DNA of 5,957 bases from an uncultured Alphaproteobacteria bacterium. Lineage in GTDB: Bacteria > Pseudomonadota > Alphaproteobacteria > RF32 > CAG-239. Position numbers and translations under genes: made by a program. A model generated the notes under the pieces. It saw only the letters and a list, made by a program, of their open reading frames with translations. It was not told the origin of the DNA and did no database searches. The stretch is from positions 1-5,957 of the forward strand of contig USCF01000072.1 in the NCBI GenBank assembly GCA_900553115.1, in the 5' to 3' direction. Shown here one piece after another: positions 4,850 to 5,957 of this stretch; position 1 is the first letter of the stretch, and each line of letters begins with the position of its first letter.

Positions 4850-5957
4850 AAATTGTAATTGGCGGAGCTTCAAGTGTCGGTAAAAGTTTAGTCGGCTATT
4901 TAAGCTTGGGTAACAATGATATTGTCGTTGTGGATAAAGACGCAGCTAAGTTGGAAGATATTGCCAAAGAATATGATATTCAGCCGGTAAAAGGCTCTAT
5001 ATCCAATCCGGATATTCAAGAGTCTGTTGGTATGAAAAAAGCGGATATGCTTATTGCCGTGACCGAAAATGATGAGGTCAATTTGGTGGCTTGTCAGGTT
5101 GCCTACACCCTATTTGGCGTTCCTCGCAAAATTGCACGTGTCGATTCGCAATATTTTTTGAATCCGCTCTGGAATAAATTATATAACGAAAAAAGCCTGC
5201 CGGTGGATTTGGTTATTACACCGGATATTGAAATAGCTAAGTTTTTACTGGGCTTATACAAGCTTCCTGGTAGTATGGCCGTTTATCCTTTTTTGAATGG
5301 AAATTTGAATGTTTTCAGCTTCAAACAAAAGGATACAGATATTCCTTTTATGAAATTTTCACTAAAGCACATTAACAGCAAACTAGCAGAACTATCGGCG
5401 GCAGTGGTTATGATTTTGAGGGGAAATCACCGAATTTTAGTAAATGAAGATGAGGTCTATCTACAAAGAAATGACGTTATTTACATAGCTTGTCCAACCG
5501 AGAGCAATATTGATGTTATGCGTTTGTTTGGAGTAGACCATAACCCTTATGAAAAAACAGTTATTTTTGGCGCTAATGCTATTTCTTATTATATGTCGTC
5601 GCAATTAGAAAATGATGATAATGTGATTAGCTGCAGTGTTGTTGAAAGCAATGTTGACAAGGCTCATAAATTAGCCGAGCATTTGAACAAAACATCTGTT
5701 ATTGCCGGAGAAATGATGAGCGACCGCATTTTGGAAGATGCAGGATTTTCGTCAGCCGATATAAGTGTTGCGGTGACAGAAAATGACAAGGATAACTTGC
5801 TTATTTCTTTACTGGCTTCAAAAAATAAGGATACGCAGGCTGTTTCTTTGATAAACTCAAAAGAATATAATTTATTGGCGACAGTTACGGTGGAACCTAA
5901 AATTATTAAACGTGACGACAGCCGCGTGGATTTGATTTATGAAATAGACGAAGGCTC
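4846..5957 (+). CDS. trkA: Trk potassium uptake protein TrkA, 3' end outside window
   Basis: TrkA is the cytosolic nucleotide-binding subunit that gates the TrkH/TrkG potassium transporter. The 370 codons in view give a first RCK domain with MKIVIGGASSVG, an acidic residue ending the second strand (Asp30 in VVVDKD), ADMLIAVTENDEVN (66-79) and GVPRKIARV (91-99). A ligand-binding RCK-C region follows (about 150-225), then a second RCK domain from about 238 (VIFGANAIS, SVVESN with Glu267, ADISVAVTENDKDN). The loop of the first domain is GASSVG, where GAGxVG is usual, and the second is GANAIS, lacking two of three glycines, so nucleotide binding may be altered. The ATG overlaps the dusB stop as ATGA; the only Shine-Dalgarno candidate is GGGG at 4834-4837, so expression probably depends on coupling. 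E. coli TrkA has 458 residues. From residue 345 the sequence no longer resembles TrkA; see the separate entry. Confidence 0.92.
   Translation, partial: MKIVIGGASSVGKSLVGYLSLGNNDIVVVDKDAAKLEDIAKEYDIQPVKGSISNPDIQESVGMKKADMLIAVTENDEVNLVACQVAYTLFGVPRKIARVDSQYFLNPLWNKLYNEKSLPVDLVITPDIEIAKFLLGLYKLPGSMAVYPFLNGNLNVFSFKQKDTDIPFMKFSLKHINSKLAELSAAVVMILRGNHRILVNEDEVYLQRNDVIYIACPTESNIDVMRLFGVDHNPYEKTVIFGANAISYYMSSQLENDDNVISCSVVESNVDKAHKLAEHLNKTSVIAGEMMSDRILEDAGFSSADISVAVTENDKDNLLISLLASKNKDTQAVSLINSKEYNLLATVTVEPKIIKRDDSRVDLIYEIDEG
5878..5957 (+). other. POTRA-like tail in frame with TrkA
   Basis: Residues 345-370 of the trkA frame read ATVTVEPKII, then KRDDSRVDLIYEIDEG. In TrkA the segment after the second RCK strand set (here NSKEYNLL) should go on to a leucine-rich helix and a 'VDP/SP' strand. 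The strand pattern 'ATV.VEP.I.RD...VDL.YEI.EG' is instead typical of the end of a POTRA repeat in BamA/Omp85 proteins. This may be a genuine fusion, a recombination scar, a chimeric contig end, or a divergent TrkA. Only 26 residues are visible, so the call is tentative. Confidence 0.45.

Overview
The window is AT-rich bacterial DNA, most likely from an alphaproteobacterium with a reduced, AT-shifted genome, such as the uncultured host-associated Rhodospirillales-like or Rickettsiales-like lineages. The pointers are the neighbourhood (a dusB/nifR3 homologue beside trkA, the two ends of the alphaproteobacterial nifR3-ntrBC-ntrYX-trkA cluster), Gram-negative lipoprotein signals, and a long coiled-coil membrane protein whose C-terminal domain looks alphaproteobacterial. 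The order and species cannot be fixed from the sequence alone.

Layout. Positions 1-121 are a short leader. Positions 122-1130 hold a two-gene operon of small lipoproteins: a 209-residue protein of unknown function, then a 122-residue BamE/SmpA-like protein. Positions 1131-1774 have no convincing protein gene. This stretch holds a terminator that is symmetric in both directions, an intact tRNA-Thr(GGT) on the minus strand, and a rearranged segment. In that segment the 5' half of the tRNA is repeated perfectly 196 bp away, and the tRNA bases that should follow lie inverted about 120 bp from it.

Positions 1775-5957 are a second plus-strand operon with tight junctions: a 702-residue two-pass membrane protein with a long cytoplasmic coiled coil, dusB 3 bases later, and trkA overlapping dusB by ATGA. 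trkA is open at the window edge.

How the genes relate. The lipoproteins are probably outer-membrane or periplasmic. DusB modifies tRNA, TrkA is the cytosolic gating subunit of a Trk potassium transporter whose TrkH partner is not in the window, and the coiled-coil protein is probably an inner-membrane scaffold of unknown role. Co-transcription of the last three looks inherited from the nifR3-trkA cluster, with the intervening ntr genes absent, and does not suggest a shared pathway.

Most worth a second look: the scrambled tRNA-Thr locus; the glycine-poor nucleotide loops of TrkA; and the last 26 visible TrkA residues, which read like the end of an Omp85/BamA POTRA repeat instead of an RCK domain, so they are either a fusion or a chimeric join.
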